Source: Lentisphaerota bacterium (GTDB lineage: Bacteria > Verrucomicrobiota > Kiritimatiellia > UBA8416 > JABMPJ01). Taken from it: a stretch of 41,864 nucleotides of DNA. The stretch is taken from positions 1-41,864 of the forward strand of contig JABMPJ010000126.1 of the NCBI GenBank assembly GCA_013203785.1, in the 5' to 3' direction. Both the position numbers and the translations under genes were made by a program. A model generated the notes under the pieces. That model did not search any database and was not told the DNA's origin. It worked only from the letters and a program-made list of their open reading frames with translations. Positions 14,728-22,982 of the stretch are shown here, piece after piece; positions within the stretch are counted from its first letter, which is position 1, and each line of letters opens with the position of its first letter.

Positions 14728-17282
14728 AGAGAGCAAAAACAACGTGGCGCCGATGGTGGATCGCCAGCATGCTGATGGGCCTGCTTGCGCTCTCTCCTGC
14801 CGACGGTCGACCGACCAGCGAGGAGATGGCCGGCCTGCTGACGGCTGGTCGAGCGGCGCTGGAGGATGGACTCCCTTCCGTGGCTCAGAAGCAGTTACGG
14901 CGCTATTTGGAGCTGGCTGAGAAGAACAGAGTTGCACCCGCAGAGAGCGAGACCGCTGTGGTTCTATTGGTGCGCGCGCTGCACGCCGAAGGAAAGCAGG
15001 AGGAAATCCTCTCTTTCCTACAGGTCAAGAACGGTTGGATACGGAAGTCTGAGCAGCAAGACGCGGTCCATTTCTGGCGGGCTGTGGCGCTTTATGAGCT
15101 GGGCCGTTGCGACGATGCCATGCAGGAGATTGCCGATCTCTCCGAGAGGTTCCCCGGGACGGAGTACGCAGGTCGTGCCCACCGCCTGCGGGCCTGGTGT
15201 CTGTTGAAGCAGGGCCAGGCGGACAGGGCCATCGAGGAATTCGCGGCCTTTGATGCCTCGCACCGCGATTCGCCGGAGTACGGCCAAAACCTTCTCGACT
15301 GGGGCGAAGCATTGGTGGCGGCGGCCAAATGTGATGAAGCGCGCCTTGTGCTTGAGCGGTTGGAGGGCGGTGATCTGGATGCGGGGCTGGCACGCGCAGG
15401 CCGTCTCTGGTTGGGGCGAGCTCTGGATGGGAGCGGTGAGGTGGATCAGGCGATCGAAAGCTTTTGCTCTGTGACGGGCGATGAAGAGGCCCCCGCCGCG
15501 CTTCGGGCTGAGGCTTTCTGGGAGGTGGCCGCTCTGGAGGAGCGCCGCATGCGCCTGCCGGACGCCATTGTGGCGTTGCAAACCGGTCTTGAGCTGGCGG
15601 CTGGCACGCCTGCGGAAAGGGAGGGCCGCTACAACTTGGGACGTCTCCTGCTTGTGGAGGGCCGTTTTGATGAAGCCGTCCCGCTACTGAAGGCCTACAT
15701 CGCCGTGAATCCTTCACTCGCGACGGCGCGGCGTGCCCAGCTCACGTTGGCCAACGCACTGCTGAAGGCGGGTCGGAACGCGGAAGCGGTCAACGAATAT
15801 CAGTATTACTTGGAGTCGTATGCCGAGCCTGCCGGTCAGGCCGAGGCGAGCTATGGCCGAGGGGCGGCTCTGTTGGAGCAGGGCCGACTGGCCGAGGCTG
15901 CGGCCTCTTTCGAAAAGGCGTTTGGCCTCTATACCAATTCGGTGCTACGCTCACAGAGCCTGTTTAAGATGGGCGACGCCTATCTTGCCAACGCGCAGTA
16001 CGGCTTGGCGGCGCAGTCGTATCAGAACGTCTTGGAGCTCTTCCCCGATTCGGATCTGGTGCCTGGTGCCCTATTCCAGCATTCGGAGAGTCTGGCACGC
16101 GGTGGAAAGCTAGCGGAGGCTGAGCAGGGGTTCCAAGCGGTGGTGGATCGCTATCCCGATCGTGCATTGGCCGAGGAGGCGCTTTATCGCATGGCGCGGC
16201 TGAAGGAAGATGCCGAGCAGTGGGACGCATCCATCCCCATTTATGATCACCTCATGGAGATCTATTCGAACGGGCTATTCTATGCTGAAGCGCTCTACGG
16301 GCGCGGAACCTCCCATTTTCGTCGCTTCCAGTTCGATGAGGCGCTGGCCGATTTCGAACGGATCGGGGCGCATTTCGGCGACAGCGCTGTGGCGGAGCGG
16401 GCCGAGTTCAAGCGCGCCATGTCGCTCTACTGGATGGGGCGCGACGTGGAGGCCGTGGCGGTCTGTCGCCGGTTCGCGACGGATCGTCCCGATTCCTCCC
16501 TGTTGCCCGAGGTGTTCTACTGGCTCGGAAAATCCAATTTTAACCGGGGGGATTTCGTGGCGGCCGAGGCCGATTTCATCTCATTCCAGAGCCGTTTTCC
16601 GACCCACCGACTCGCGGATGACAGCTTGCTGTGGGCCGCAGCGGCCGCCGCACACCAGAAGGAGTATGTGCGAGCCACCGAGTTGCTGGCCCAGCTCTTC
16701 AAGGCCTATCCAGAGAGCGACAAAATGGCGGAAGGGCGTTTCGCGCAGGCAGATGCTTTCTGTGAATTGGCCAACTACTCGGCTGCGATCCTGATCTACG
16801 ACGAGATTATCAACAAGTATCCAGACAGTGGTCTATTGGGTGCGGCGTGGGGTCGCAAGGGCGATTGCCAGTTTACGCTCGGAGCGGAAGATTCTCGTCG
16901 CTACCAGGAGAGCATCGAATCCTATCGTGTCGTGGCCAACAGTCCCACGGCGGGGGGCGACGAGGTCCTTCAGGCCGCCTACAAGATTGGTCGCTGCCTG
17001 GAGAAGATCGAGCGGACGGACGAAGCGCTCGAGCAGTATTACGCCAAGGTTGTGGTGAGCTACTTACGCGAGGGGGAGAAGGGCGTCTGGCATAATGAAA
17101 CGGCCAAGGTGTGGTTCACGCGCGCCGCGTTCAGCGCGGCTGATATTATGGAGTCGCGCGAAGACTGGCGCGGTGCGGTGCGTATTTTGGAGCGGGTTGT
17201 AAAGGCTGAGGTGCCCGCAGCCGATGGAGCCGAGGCACGGATCAAGAAGATCCGGGCTGATCATTGGTGGCTATTTTACTAG
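14724..17282 (+). CDS. large exported TPR-repeat protein
   Basis: An 852-residue protein with an N-terminal signal peptide ([12 protein letters not shown], then a hydrophobic run to about residue 27, cleavage likely near SPADG). The rest is almost entirely tetratricopeptide-like helical pairs, with repeated A-x-x-x-Y/F, LxxGRLAEA and YPDSxLxxxAL patterns. These resemble the repeats of CpoB/YbgF and the BamD-type outer-membrane scaffolds. It overlaps uvrA by four bases and stands directly before exbB and exbD. It is therefore probably a periplasmic scaffold of that proton-driven system. I cannot assign a ligand. It is several times larger than CpoB, so it is not a simple orthologue. Confidence 0.85.
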   Translation: MKRAKTTWRRWWIASMLMGLLALSPADGRPTSEEMAGLLTAGRAALEDGLPSVAQKQLRRYLELAEKNRVAPAESETAVVLLVRALHAEGKQEEILSFLQVKNGWIRKSEQQDAVHFWRAVALYELGRCDDAMQEIADLSERFPGTEYAGRAHRLRAWCLLKQGQADRAIEEFAAFDASHRDSPEYGQNLLDWGEALVAAAKCDEARLVLERLEGGDLDAGLARAGRLWLGRALDGSGEVDQAIESFCSVTGDEEAPAALRAEAFWEVAALEERRMRLPDAIVALQTGLELAAGTPAEREGRYNLGRLLLVEGRFDEAVPLLKAYIAVNPSLATARRAQLTLANALLKAGRNAEAVNEYQYYLESYAEPAGQAEASYGRGAALLEQGRLAEAAASFEKAFGLYTNSVLRSQSLFKMGDAYLANAQYGLAAQSYQNVLELFPDSDLVPGALFQHSESLARGGKLAEAEQGFQAVVDRYPDRALAEEALYRMARLKEDAEQWDASIPIYDHLMEIYSNGLFYAEALYGRGTSHFRRFQFDEALADFERIGAHFGDSAVAERAEFKRAMSLYWMGRDVEAVAVCRRFATDRPDSSLLPEVFYWLGKSNFNRGDFVAAEADFISFQSRFPTHRLADDSLLWAAAAAAHQKEYVRATELLAQLFKAYPESDKMAEGRFAQADAFCELANYSAAILIYDEIINKYPDSGLLGAAWGRKGDCQFTLGAEDSRRYQESIESYRVVANSPTAGGDEVLQAAYKIGRCLEKIERTDEALEQYYAKVVVSYLREGEKGVWHNETAKVWFTRAAFSAADIMESREDWRGAVRILERVVKAEVPAADGAEARIKKIRADHWWLFY

Positions 17283-17304
17283 GCTGTAGCTGAGGGAGGA
17301 AGAG

Positions 17305-17934
17305 ATGTTTGAGAGATTTGTCCAAGGCGGACCGGTGCTGTGGATTCTGTTTGCCTGCGGGATCACGGCCTTCGTCGTGTTTATTGAGCGCTCTTTGCAC
17401 CTCCATCGCGCACGTATCCGATTTGAGGACTTTCTCAACGGCATTTTCAATATTCTTCGCCGCGGTAACGTGAAGGAGGCGCTGGCAATCTGCGACGAGA
17501 CGCCCGGCCCGGTGGCCTATATCATCCGGACCGCGATCCTGCATCGCGATGCCGATCGCGACGAGATGCGCACAGCGATCCAGGATGCCGGAACGGCTGA
17601 GATCTCACGGCTTGAGCGGCGCCTCGTATTGATCGCGACGGTGGCCCAGATTGCTCCGCTTTTGGGCCTGCTGGGCACCATCATCGGTTTGGTCGACTGT
17701 CTGGTCGTGATGCAGATGGAGGCCCCCCTGATTCAGAGCTCTGATATTTTCGGTGGTGTGATGAAGGCTCTCCTGACGACAGGTGCCGGACTGATGGTGG
17801 CGATTCCCTGCTACGCGGCGTTTAATCTGCTGGTCTTGAAGATTGACCGGCTGGTGCTCGACATGGAGAAGGCGAGTTCTGAGATTGTGACGTTCTTGAT
17901 GACCCTTCGCACGAAGGGTGAGGTCGCTTCATGA
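17305..17934 (+). CDS. exbB: MotA/TolQ/ExbB proton channel protein
   Basis: An inner-membrane proton channel subunit of 209 residues. The first membrane segment is at about 11-27 (VLWILFACGITAFVVF). After a cytoplasmic region (ISRLERRLVLIATVAQIAPLLGLLGTIIGL) come the second and third segments, with the conserved GLLGTIIGL and the T-G-A-G-L-M-V-A-I-P motif that forms the channel. With ExbD and a TonB-like protein it would turn proton flow into force on outer-membrane or cell-wall partners. A GGAGGA site precedes the ATG. It overlaps exbD by four bases. Whether it serves TonB-dependent uptake or a Tol-like function cannot be told from sequence alone. Confidence 0.92.
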   Translation: MFERFVQGGPVLWILFACGITAFVVFIERSLHLHRARIRFEDFLNGIFNILRRGNVKEALAICDETPGPVAYIIRTAILHRDADRDEMRTAIQDAGTAEISRLERRLVLIATVAQIAPLLGLLGTIIGLVDCLVVMQMEAPLIQSSDIFGGVMKALLTTGAGLMVAIPCYAAFNLLVLKIDRLVLDMEKASSEIVTFLMTLRTKGEVAS

Positions 17935-18422
17935 ACGGCGGTCGCGAGAGCAATACGTGGAGCGTGCGCGGCCTGCGTACACGCTATACTCCCAAGAGTC
18001 GTTTGGGGCACGGCATGGTGAGCATGGCACCTTGGCTGGATTTTGTCCTGATTCTCTTCATTTTTCTCTTGATGAATCAGCGGTTGGTCCTACAGCCCGG
18101 GGTGGTGGTCTCGCTTCCTAAAGCAGAGTTCACGCAGGGCACGCGGGTGGGTCTCGTCGCGGTGGTGCTTTCAATGGCGAATGCGGGAACGGGACAACGA
18201 GAGCAGATCGTGTTTTTTGATGACGAGCGTTTCCTTGTAAAGAGTGAGTCGCAAATGCAAGGCCTTGCACTGGCCATGTCCGCCCGGCTGAAGGAGCATC
18301 CTGATGCCGCTCTCGTCTTGCAGTCCGATGAGGACGTGCCACAGGGCACCATCGTGGAGTTGGTGAGCATCGCTGGCGGTGTGGGTATTCAGAAGATAAA
18401 CGTAGCGATTCGCCCTCGGTAG
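17931..18422 (+). CDS. exbD: ExbD/TolR-like biopolymer transport protein
   Basis: A 163-residue single-span membrane protein. The cytoplasmic N-terminus is followed by APWLDFVLILFIFLLMN (about 33-49), in which Asp37 is the conserved proton-relay aspartate of ExbD/TolR. The periplasmic domain carries the expected FFDDERF strand and an alternating beta/alpha pattern (the usual form is x-D-x-x-V-x-x-x-L). The family position is supported by the four-base overlap with exbB. It lacks the long C-terminal helix motif of TolR that I would look for, so I use the broader name. Confidence 0.88.
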   Translation: MNGGRESNTWSVRGLRTRYTPKSRLGHGMVSMAPWLDFVLILFIFLLMNQRLVLQPGVVVSLPKAEFTQGTRVGLVAVVLSMANAGTGQREQIVFFDDERFLVKSESQMQGLALAMSARLKEHPDAALVLQSDEDVPQGTIVELVSIAGGVGIQKINVAIRPR

Positions 18423-18470
18423 CCGTTGCTCCCTTTACAGAGTGGGTTGAATACAAAGATTCGTGGTCGC

Positions 18471-19190
18471 ATGCCAGAGAAGCAAACGTACCAGTACAGC
18501 CGCAGCCCGATCGGGATCCCATCGGTGCTATTGGCCGTGGTGTGGGGGGGCATCTGGTTGCTGTGGCCTCCGCTAAAACCCGCCGCAGATGGTGCACGCC
18601 AGGAGCGTCTGCCGGGGGCTGAGGTGTCCTACGGGCCGGTCCAGGAGGTCCTCTACATGAGTCCCGTTCTCTTTGCTCGCTCCACGCGCGTGGGGTTCCG
18701 GGCACCGGAGGGCGAGACCGATGAGTTGGCCTTGGACAGTGCCGAGCGCGCTGGCCCACGGACGCGCTTCCTGCACGTACAGCCACCTGAACCTGATTTC
18801 GTGGGCATGCGCCTGGAGCATGAGCAAATCGTGCCAGGTACAAAACGGGTGGACGGTTACCGTCCGGTATGGAAGGATGAGGCGGTGTTTACCCCTGCCG
18901 CAATGACCAATGCGGTCGTGGTGGAGGTGCGTGGGGCTCTGCGCTCTCGGGAGTTTCATCCCGCTGACATGGCCGCGCCGGGCGAAGGCAAAGGCATTCA
19001 CAATAGGCAGGTAACGGCCTTTGTGGCGCTGGCGCCGGATGGAACGGTGGGCGATGTGTTTGTAGAAGGCAGCTGTGGAGATCCGGCCGTTGATGCGGCG
19101 GTGGTACGCGCTCTGGAGGGTGGTACGGCAGCGCCCGCAGAAGGACCCGCCAGCGGGCGTGTCATAGTGACGATAAGGAGTACACGATGA
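18471..19190 (+). CDS. TonB-like energy-transducing protein
   Basis: A protein of about 239 residues with one N-terminal membrane anchor (about 14-33, IGIPSVLLAVVWGGIWLLW). A long periplasmic linker follows, then a C-terminal segment reading VTAFVALAPDGTV, later EGSCGDPAVDAAV. That pattern of LxPDGxVxxVxVxxSxGxPxLDxAAxxA is typical of TonB C-terminal domains, though the Pro-rich EPxPxP spacer of classical TonB is missing. Its place after exbB and exbD supports the reading. ATG 18471 is chosen over TTG 18426, but neither has a strong ribosome site. It overlaps hisD by four bases, an unusual junction. Confidence 0.72.
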   Translation: MPEKQTYQYSRSPIGIPSVLLAVVWGGIWLLWPPLKPAADGARQERLPGAEVSYGPVQEVLYMSPVLFARSTRVGFRAPEGETDELALDSAERAGPRTRFLHVQPPEPDFVGMRLEHEQIVPGTKRVDGYRPVWKDEAVFTPAAMTNAVVVEVRGALRSREFHPADMAAPGEGKGIHNRQVTAFVALAPDGTVGDVFVEGSCGDPAVDAAVVRALEGGTAAPAEGPASGRVIVTIRSTR

Positions 19191-20482
19191 AGGTCAGGAT
19201 GGCACTGTGGGCGCGCCATAAGGGGTCCCGTCTGGTGGATCAGTTTCTCCAGCGTCCCGCATTTGATCCGGCGGCCGAGACCGCCGCGCGCGAGGTGTTG
19301 CAGGCGATTCGCGCGAAGGGCAATGCCGCTATCGTAAAGTATGCCGCCGAATTTGATGGAGTGGCGTTGACGGCTGGAACGCTACGCGTCAAAAAGGCCG
19401 AAATTACCAGCGCGCGCAACAAGGTGGATGGCCACGTGAAGGCGGCCATCCGCGAGTCATACAAACGGATCACGGCTTTCGCTCGCAAAGGGATGAAGGC
19501 CGACTGGCAGATGCCCAGTCCGCGTGGTGGGACGCTGGGCGAACAATTTAATCCGCTCGATCGGGTGGGGGTCTATGTGCCTGGGGGGGCGGCCCCGCTG
19601 GCCTCGACCGCCCTCATGACCGCGACGCTGGCGCGTGTGGCCGGTGTCCCTGAGATTGTCGGATGCACGCCCTGTGGCGCCAATAAGAAGGTGGACCCGG
19701 TGCTGCTCTATGCCATGGAAACGGCCGGGGTCACCGAGATGTACAAGGTGGGTGGCATCCAGGCGATTGGTCTGATGGCCTACGGAACAAGCACGATCAA
19801 GAAGGTGCAGAAAATCGTGGGACCGGGCGGCACCTATGTCACGGCGGCCAAGCGGCAGGTCTACGGGGAGGTGGCCCTGGACATGGTGGCCGGACCGAGT
19901 GAGATCGCCATTCTGGCGGATGACACGGCCGAACCGCGCTACGTGGCCGCCGATCTACTCTCGCAGGCTGAGCATGGGACGGGGCATGAGAAGGCTCTGT
20001 TGGTCACGTCGTCGCAGCGGTTGGCCAATGCGGTACAGGAGGAACTGGAGACGCAGGCCGCCAGTCTCACCCGCCAGGAGTGCGTGCGGGAGGTCATGAA
20101 GCGGGGAATGCTGCTTGTGGTGGTTCAGAATCTCGACCAAGGCATGGATCTAATTAACCAATTTGCCCCGGAACACTTGGAGTTGCATGTCCGTGAACCC
20201 AAGAGCTGGCTTAAGAAGGTGCGGAGCGCCGGTGCGATCTTTGTGGGGGCCTGGTCGCCGGAAGCGGTCGGTGACTTCGTGGCCGGACCGAGTCACGTGT
20301 TGCCGACCGGCGGTACCGCGGCACTCTTCTCCGGTCTGACCGTGGACGATTTTCGTCGCCGCAGCAGCTTCATAGCTTTTACGCGGGCGGATCTGCGCGA
20401 CGCCGTCCCGATCGTCGAAGCGTTCGGCGAAATCGAAGGTCTCGATGGCCATGCCCGCTCGGCGCGCATTCGGTTTGAGTAG
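19187..20482 (+). CDS. hisD: histidinol dehydrogenase
   Basis: NAD-dependent zinc enzyme for the last two oxidations of histidine synthesis, 431 residues. Motifs are RVGVYVPGG, VAGPSEIAILAD, LLSQAEHG with a zinc-site histidine, FAPEHLEL with the catalytic Glu-His pair, and AGPSHVLPTGGTA. An AAGGAG ribosome site precedes the ATG inside the end of the TonB-like gene. It opens the histidine group of this run, followed by hisC after 90 bases. Confidence 0.96.
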   Translation: MKVRMALWARHKGSRLVDQFLQRPAFDPAAETAAREVLQAIRAKGNAAIVKYAAEFDGVALTAGTLRVKKAEITSARNKVDGHVKAAIRESYKRITAFARKGMKADWQMPSPRGGTLGEQFNPLDRVGVYVPGGAAPLASTALMTATLARVAGVPEIVGCTPCGANKKVDPVLLYAMETAGVTEMYKVGGIQAIGLMAYGTSTIKKVQKIVGPGGTYVTAAKRQVYGEVALDMVAGPSEIAILADDTAEPRYVAADLLSQAEHGTGHEKALLVTSSQRLANAVQEELETQAASLTRQECVREVMKRGMLLVVVQNLDQGMDLINQFAPEHLELHVREPKSWLKKVRSAGAIFVGAWSPEAVGDFVAGPSHVLPTGGTAALFSGLTVDDFRRRSSFIAFTRADLRDAVPIVEAFGEIEGLDGHARSARIRFE

Positions 20483-20572
20483 ATGGCATCGTCGGGAGTA
20501 GAAAGAGACCTTTTGTGTGTTTCAAGCGTTCTGTTTCGGGAAACGGTTGCCTTGCATACAGGTTAGGAGCAG

Positions 20573-21640
20573 ATGAGTCTGATTCGAAGATCAGTAGAGG
20601 CGTTGAAGGGATATACGCCCGGGGAGCAGCCGATCGATCCGGCGATCGTGAAGCTGAATACGAACGAGAATCCCTATGCGCCTTCTCCGAAGGTGGCCGA
20701 GGCGTTGCGGGGCATCACTCTAAGCGGTCTGTCGCGCTATCCCGACCCTATGTGTGTGGCCTTGCGAAAGCGCCTGGCTGAGCTGCACGGGTGCAGTCTG
20801 GAGCAGGTATTCGTCGGTAACGGCTCGGACGAGGTGCTGGCGCTCTGCACGCGCGCCTTTGTGGAGAACGACGGGACGATCGGCTTCTTTAATCCCTCCT
20901 ATTCGCTCTACAACGTTTTGGCGGAGATACGGGATGTGGGGCAGCATGCGGTGAGCTTGAACGATGATTTCAGCTGGCCGATCGACGCAGCCGTGGTGGA
21001 GTTGACCGATGATCCGGGCTGCTCCCTCTTCTTCTTTACCAACCCAAACGCCCCGACCGGTCGGCTCTGTCCACGCGAAGATGTGCGGCGATTCTGCGCT
21101 GGCTTTGGCGGGGTGGTGGTGGTCGATGAGGCCTATGTCGATTTTTCCTCGGAGGACTGTGCCTCCCTCGCGCTCGAGTTGGACAATGTTCTGGTGGCCC
21201 GGACCTTCTCCAAATCTTATTCATTGGCCGGTCTGCGCCTGGGATATGCTATCGGGGCTCCGGCACTGATTGAGGCCCTCTACAAAATCAAGGATAGCTA
21301 CAACGTGGATGGAATTGCCCAGGTACTCGGGCTGGCAGCCGTGACGGATCAGGGCTGGATGAAGGATAACGCGGCACGCGTGGTGGCGACACGTGAACGG
21401 CTGTGCGCGGCGCTTGAGCACCTTGGCTTCCGGGTCTGTCCGTCGCAGGCCAATTTCCTCTGGGTTGAGCCACCCGCTATGGAGGCCAAGGAAATGTTTG
21501 ATGCCTTGCGGGCGCACCGTATACTGGTGCGGTATTTTCCTGGTGAGCGCACGGGGCGCTTCCTTCGGATCACAGTGGGAACGGATGATCATATCGATCG
21601 CCTGCTGAGCGTGGTGAACACCCTGTGCAGCGGCGTCTAG
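20573..21640 (+). CDS. hisC: histidinol-phosphate aminotransferase
   Basis: A PLP enzyme of fold type I, 355 residues. It converts imidazole-acetol phosphate to histidinol phosphate. The N-terminus has KLNTNENPYAPSP (substrate loop), FVGNGSDEVL binds the cofactor phosphate, FFTNPNAPTG and VVDEAYVDF position the ring, and TFSKSYSLAGLRLGY carries the Schiff-base lysine. The C-terminal GRFLRITVGT segment holds the arginine for substrate phosphate. TAGGAG precedes the ATG. Related aromatic aminotransferases exist, but the location between hisD and hisB makes the call firm. Confidence 0.95.
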   Translation: MSLIRRSVEALKGYTPGEQPIDPAIVKLNTNENPYAPSPKVAEALRGITLSGLSRYPDPMCVALRKRLAELHGCSLEQVFVGNGSDEVLALCTRAFVENDGTIGFFNPSYSLYNVLAEIRDVGQHAVSLNDDFSWPIDAAVVELTDDPGCSLFFFTNPNAPTGRLCPREDVRRFCAGFGGVVVVDEAYVDFSSEDCASLALELDNVLVARTFSKSYSLAGLRLGYAIGAPALIEALYKIKDSYNVDGIAQVLGLAAVTDQGWMKDNAARVVATRERLCAALEHLGFRVCPSQANFLWVEPPAMEAKEMFDALRAHRILVRYFPGERTGRFLRITVGTDDHIDRLLSVVNTLCSGV

Positions 21641-21652
21641 TGGAGAGTGATG

Positions 21653-22243
21653 ATGAAGAAGCGGACGGCAAAGGTAGATCGTAAGACGAAGGAGACCGAT
21701 ATCTCGGTTGAGCTCTGTCTGGACGGTACGGGCAAAGGCGAGATCGATACCGAGCTTCCCTTCCTTGATCACATGTTGGACGCCATGACGCGCCACGCCC
21801 TGTTTGATCTGCGCCTCAAGGCGCGCGGCGATCTTGAGGTGGATCACCACCACACGGTCGAGGATATCGGCCTGGTTGTGGGACAAGCGCTGGATATAGC
21901 TCTGGGCGACCGCGTGGGGATTACGCGTTATGGATTTTCGTTGCTGCCGATGGACGACAGTTTGAGCCAGGTGGCCGTGGATCTGGGGGGGCGTCCCTAT
22001 CTGGTCTACAAGATCGCGAATCGTAAGCGACGCACCGGTCAATTTGACCTGAGCCTGTTGGAGGAGTTTTTCCGTGCCTTCGTGGTGCAGGCGCGTATGA
22101 ACCTGCATATTGAGCATCGCTACGGTGCCGAGCCACACCACGCCTACGAATCGGTGTTCAAAGGATTTGCGCGCTCACTGCGCATGGCCTGTGCCATCGA
22201 TCCGCGAGAGACGGGACAGCCCTCCTCCAAGGGGAGTATCTAG
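21653..22243 (+). CDS. hisB: imidazoleglycerol-phosphate dehydratase
   Basis: A manganese enzyme that dehydrates imidazoleglycerol phosphate, about 196 residues and monofunctional (no phosphatase domain fused, unlike E. coli HisB). Metal-binding histidine motifs are FLDHMLDAMTRH, EVDHHHTVEDI and PHHAYESVFKGFA. Starts at 21647 (GTG), 21650 and 21653 are all in frame; GGAG at 21642-21645 favours 21653. Because the protein lacks histidinol phosphatase, that step must be supplied by another gene not in the window. hisA follows one base after the stop. Confidence 0.95.
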   Translation: MKKRTAKVDRKTKETDISVELCLDGTGKGEIDTELPFLDHMLDAMTRHALFDLRLKARGDLEVDHHHTVEDIGLVVGQALDIALGDRVGITRYGFSLLPMDDSLSQVAVDLGGRPYLVYKIANRKRRTGQFDLSLLEEFFRAFVVQARMNLHIEHRYGAEPHHAYESVFKGFARSLRMACAIDPRETGQPSSKGSI

Positions 22244-22244
22244 C

Positions 22245-22982
22245 GTGATCATTATTCCCGCGATCGATCTCAAAGGGGGCCGCTGTGTCCGCCTCCAGCA
22301 GGGCCGGGCTGACGCCGAGACGGTCTATGCCGAAGATCCGGTGGCGATGGCGCGTCAGTGGGAAGCGGCCGGGGCGACCTATCTTCATCTCGTGGATCTT
22401 GACGGCGCTTTCGAAGGGCGGCCGATGCACGCTGATGTCGTGGCGGCGATTGCTCAAGCCCTCGCGATTCCGGTGGAGCTCGGGGGCGGCCTGCGCAGCG
22501 ACGCCGACGTGCGATGCATGCTCGCCGCCGGGGTTGACCGTGTGATTCTGGGTACGCGTGCCTTGGCCGAACCTGAGGCGCTACAGGCTTTGGTGAATGA
22601 GTTTGGCCGCCGCATCGTGGTGGGAATTGATGCGCGCGAAGGGTTTGTGCAGGTCAAGGGTTGGGTCGAGACCAGCAGTGTACGTGCCGCCGAGCTGGCG
22701 CAGCGCGTCGACGCTATGGGTGTCGATACAATTATTTATACCGATACGGCCACGGACGGCATGATGGGCGGACACAACGTGGCGGCAACGCGCGCGATGT
22801 TGGATGCCGTGACCTGCGACGTGGTCGCATCGGGCGGCATCAGCGCGGTCTCCGATGTCGAGGCACTGCGGGCCCTGAATCACCCACGCTTGAGCGGGGC
22901 GATTGTCGGTAAGGCGCTCTATGACGGTGCTGTGACGATGGAGCAGCTCCTCGTGGCCTCAGGTGAGCGAGGCGCAGTGTGA
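22245..22982 (+). CDS. hisA: phosphoribosylformimino-AICAR-phosphate isomerase
   Basis: A beta/alpha-barrel enzyme that isomerises ProFAR, 245 residues. The first catalytic Asp is in PAIDLKGGRCVRL (Asp8). The phosphate-binding motifs are ELGGGLRS and VILGTRAL, and the second catalytic Asp lies in the IYTDTATDGMM segment. SGGIS and GAIVGKALYDG close the barrel. GTG 22245 is the start, with AAGGGGAG upstream; the longer open frame from 22110 reads through hisB. hisH, normally between hisB and hisA, is absent here. The stop overlaps the next gene's GTG. Confidence 0.95.
   Translation: MIIIPAIDLKGGRCVRLQQGRADAETVYAEDPVAMARQWEAAGATYLHLVDLDGAFEGRPMHADVVAAIAQALAIPVELGGGLRSDADVRCMLAAGVDRVILGTRALAEPEALQALVNEFGRRIVVGIDAREGFVQVKGWVETSSVRAAELAQRVDAMGVDTIIYTDTATDGMMGGHNVAATRAMLDAVTCDVVASGGISAVSDVEALRALNHPRLSGAIVGKALYDGAVTMEQLLVASGERGAV

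Noticed and set aside
20515-20781. A plus-strand frame overlapping the start of hisC
   Set aside because: It is out of phase with hisC, which has a ribosome site and strong motifs.
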